Shown: piece by piece, positions 61,418-64,000 of the stretch | Position numbering within the stretch: the first letter of the stretch is position 1 | Layout of the letters: each line of letters starts with the position of its first letter | NCBI RefSeq assembly: GCF_015832195.1 | Contig: NC_052018.1 | Location: 29,850,115-29,914,114 of the forward strand | From: Motacilla alba alba | Taxonomy: Eukaryota > Chordata > Aves > Passeriformes > Motacillidae | DNA length: 64,000 bases | Direction of reading: 5' to 3' | Made by a program: the position numbers and the translations under genes | Notes under the pieces: model-generated | The model's database searches: none | What the model saw: only the letters and a program-made list of their open reading frames with translations | What the model was told of the DNA's origin: nothing

Positions 61418-64000
61418 GCAAAGAAAATATCTCTAGGGAAGCATGTGCATGAAGTTCCAGATGGAATTGAGAAAGGCAAAATGCAGCTGTCACAGTCTCA
61501 CACAAAGGGACCTGATATGGTGATATATTTCTCATCTTGATAGCTATTGCCAGTCTTCACTTTGTTCCTCCACACAATTTGTTTCTCCTAGAAAGCCCAG
61601 GCCTGCAGCAGAGCAGCTATTGTGCCAACACAGAACAGAAACACAGCATTCATCCCAAGAGGTTGAAGATGAGATCTAAAATATATGCATCTATTTATTT
61701 AGGCAGGATGTAAAGAGGCAAAACCCAAATGCCTACTTTTCCTTGCAAACAATTCCTTAGGGACCCAAAGTTGGCTGAGGCACACCTCTGACCTGTATTA
61801 CATGCTTTTACAAACAGGCTGATAAGTATCAGCCATAGATACTTCAGCTCTTCTTGCCAGAGTTCCACACCAAGACCTTGTTTTTCATGCTGTTCAACAG
61901 CTCATACATGCCCTTCCTGCCCCCAAATTGTCTTTACTCAGTTAATTACTTCCATTATGAAAAGCTAAGCATGGTATTTTTTCGTGTTAAATCTGTGCTT
62001 TCACCTGTCAGGTGGGTCAATAGCAAAAGAAGGTTATGCATGTACAATAATTGGTTTTTGCAGGTGAGCCATGCCCTTGATTTTCTTCTGAATGTAGATT
62101 TTACTTCAAATATTTTGCTCAGGTTCCTCTGTGCTTTTTTGTGCTGCCTGCTGTAAGAGTTAAAAACTCAAATTTTCTTTGATTTAAGCTGTAAACAGAC
62201 AGGTTAGAATAAAGGAAAGCATTGGGAGACACAAAATGAGCCAGCTTTCTGTCACTCTCTTCAGGCTGATTACAAGTCTCACACTGTGCTATGCGCCCTT
62301 GGAGTATTTTACAAAAGATTTAAAATCCATTGAAAAGGTAAATGAAATTCATCCTGAAAAAAAAAAATAAAAAGAAAGGAACATTTTTTTGACAGTCTTT
62401 GTTCTACCCAGAGAAGGTACTGCTTTGGTATCATTTACAGCCTCCATGCACAGTGAAGCATGCTGGCATTCTGAATAGCTTTAATACAGTATCACTGTAC
62501 TTGGGAGACATCCTAGCCTGCACCAGGCTTTCCCATGTCAGAGTCACACTCCCCTCCGAATGGTTGTTGCTGCTTAGTGATTAAAAAAAAAGAAAGAAGG
62601 AAAAAAAAGCCGTTTTTTCAGCCTTCTCACAAAGCTTGTATATTATTGTATGAAAAGTCTCATTAAAAAATAGGACTCTAACCATCTCTCATTTGCCAGA
62701 GTTTAAGACTAAAAAATAACGGGAGTGCTACAAAATGTGTTAATACAATTTTAATCTCTGGTTTCTTTTAATCTTCCACATATCTGAGGTAGACTTGCTT
62801 CTCCTGAAGAATAAAGCATTCAAGTACATATTTTGTTTTTTCCCTGCTGTGTTAATGAAACCGGGCAGGTTCTAAGGAAATTGAATTAGTCTCATCTTTA
62901 AATATTCATTAATTTAAACAGGAGGACTGGAAAATTGGTCACTAGCTATTCAGTAAATAGCACTCTCAAATTGGCTGTCCCTATAATTGCTATGATTTTG
63001 TTTTAATAACATTGATTTCTTTGTGCAGTGAAATAACATATTGATACAAGCACATTCAGGACCATTAGGATGATTATTGTTCAGCTGTTTTCCGTAGGGC
63101 TCCTGCTTAAAAAAAAACATAGATTGAAATGACCTTGTACATATTTTGAGAAGATATTAAATAATATTTCTCTATCAAACTAGTAGCAAACCTCAGGGAG
63201 CCCACAGCCATAAACACTGTAAAGTTTAAAACACAAACAATGTAAGCACTTTGGGAAAACATACACTAAATCCTATTCTGATGAAACAAACTCTTGAATG
63301 TCTGATTCTTGACTGTGCACCTTATGCCGTTATTTAGTTGCTTTTTAAAATGTGACTTTTATTGAGTATGCCTATATCACAGACCAGACATAGTTCTGTC
63401 CCGGAGCTCCTGGACAGAAGTTTATGAACATGCCCACAGAGTCTGCAATGGCCAGGGTGTACCAGGCTGCCACACATCTACTGCTCAAGTGACAAGCATT
63501 TGCAAAGTCTGAGGTCTCCTCCATGTGCTGGGCTTACTGAGGAAGCACTGACCATCTACCCAAAAAATGAGCTGTACTTTCTGGCCCCTCACCTTTCACA
63601 GCATCAAAGAGCTGAGCTGTATATGTGTAAGGTACACCTATGAGCAGTTTGGGGAGGATTGGAGAGATGCCTGTCCAGTTTTTTATTTAGCTGGCGCTTT
63701 TTTTGGTCACTGGCTGCTTTCATACAATGACGAATGATACTGTCCAGTATGTTAAAGGGAAATTTCAGAAGATATATGAGAAAGACAAATGTAAGTTACA
63801 AAAATAATCCTATTTCCTAACCTTTACAGGAACACACCGCTAGTGAAAAGAAAGGAAACGGGAATGTATACATTCTATGATTATGTTTTCTTTTCTATAC
63901 ATTGTACATATTATGATCAGCTGTGTCTACCCACAACAGCTTCTTCAAGTTCCTGCATAGGAATGTGAACTTTCTTTAACAGCAACTTTGAACAAGTTGG
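61418..64000. other. Unique, very AT-rich non-coding DNA
   Basis: About 2.6 kb without a recognisable gene or dispersed repeat. It includes A-rich tracts at about 62356-62380 and 62582-62608. The part from about 62640 to 63400 is dense in homeodomain-like ATTA/TAAT words and free of transposon sequence, which is compatible with a conserved non-coding element but does not prove one. Confidence 0.55.

Noticed and set aside
63868..63882. ATTCTATGATT, resembling a CR1 tail
   Set aside because: No CR1 body is recognisable upstream on the plus strand or downstream on the minus strand, so it is taken as chance.

Overview
This 64 kb window looks like non-coding nuclear DNA of a bird, most likely a songbird. 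I see no protein-coding exon, no RNA gene, no operon and no CRISPR array. The bird assignment is inference from the repeats: CR1 LINEs of several ages are the only non-LTR elements, and the LTRs match avian endogenous-retrovirus (ERV) families I recognise from memory. There are no Alu, B1 or L1 elements. Open reading frames are short and scattered on both strands. The longest lie in a microsatellite or in LTRs. The DNA is AT-rich and could be an intergenic desert or one very large intron.

Layout. 1-7.0 kb is unique DNA. 7.0-8.15 kb holds a CR1 tail with an exact 35-bp tandem duplication, then a degraded LTR. 8.15-18.85 kb is unique. 18.85-20.94 kb is a 2.1 kb antisense CR1 that keeps the FADD reverse-transcriptase motif but carries two internal deletions. 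21.31-22.21 kb is a large compound satellite of GGAA units with about 41 GTGGC inserts. 22-46 kb is mostly unique, with a short CR1 (27.1 kb), three very old CR1-like elements (28.2-29.5, 34.9-35.4 and 37.0-37.8 kb) and a younger CR1 tail (46.0-46.5 kb). 46.5-53.4 kb is unique apart from a G-quadruplex motif near 48.94 kb. A sense CR1 tail sits at 53.4-54.0 kb.

54.7-61.4 kb is an LTR cluster. It contains an antisense ERVL-type LTR (54.68-55.24 kb), a second antisense ERVL-type solo LTR bounded by a 5-bp target duplication (57.945-59.497 kb) with a complete 485-bp sense LTR nested inside it, an ERVK-like sense LTR (about 59.5-60.2 kb), and a sense solo LTR with a perfect 5-bp duplication (60.819-61.412 kb). 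The last 2.6 kb is unique and very AT-rich.

No gene pathway can be described. What can be read is insertion history: old CR1s, then younger CR1s, then LTRs, one of them inserted into another. I found no evidence of a new biological system. The most interesting observations are the GGAA/GTGGC array with CpG-type decay, the hairpins around the poly(A) signal of the 485-bp LTR family, the nested LTR, and the LTR cluster itself. Family assignments rest on recalled consensus sequences and need a RepeatMasker run to confirm.
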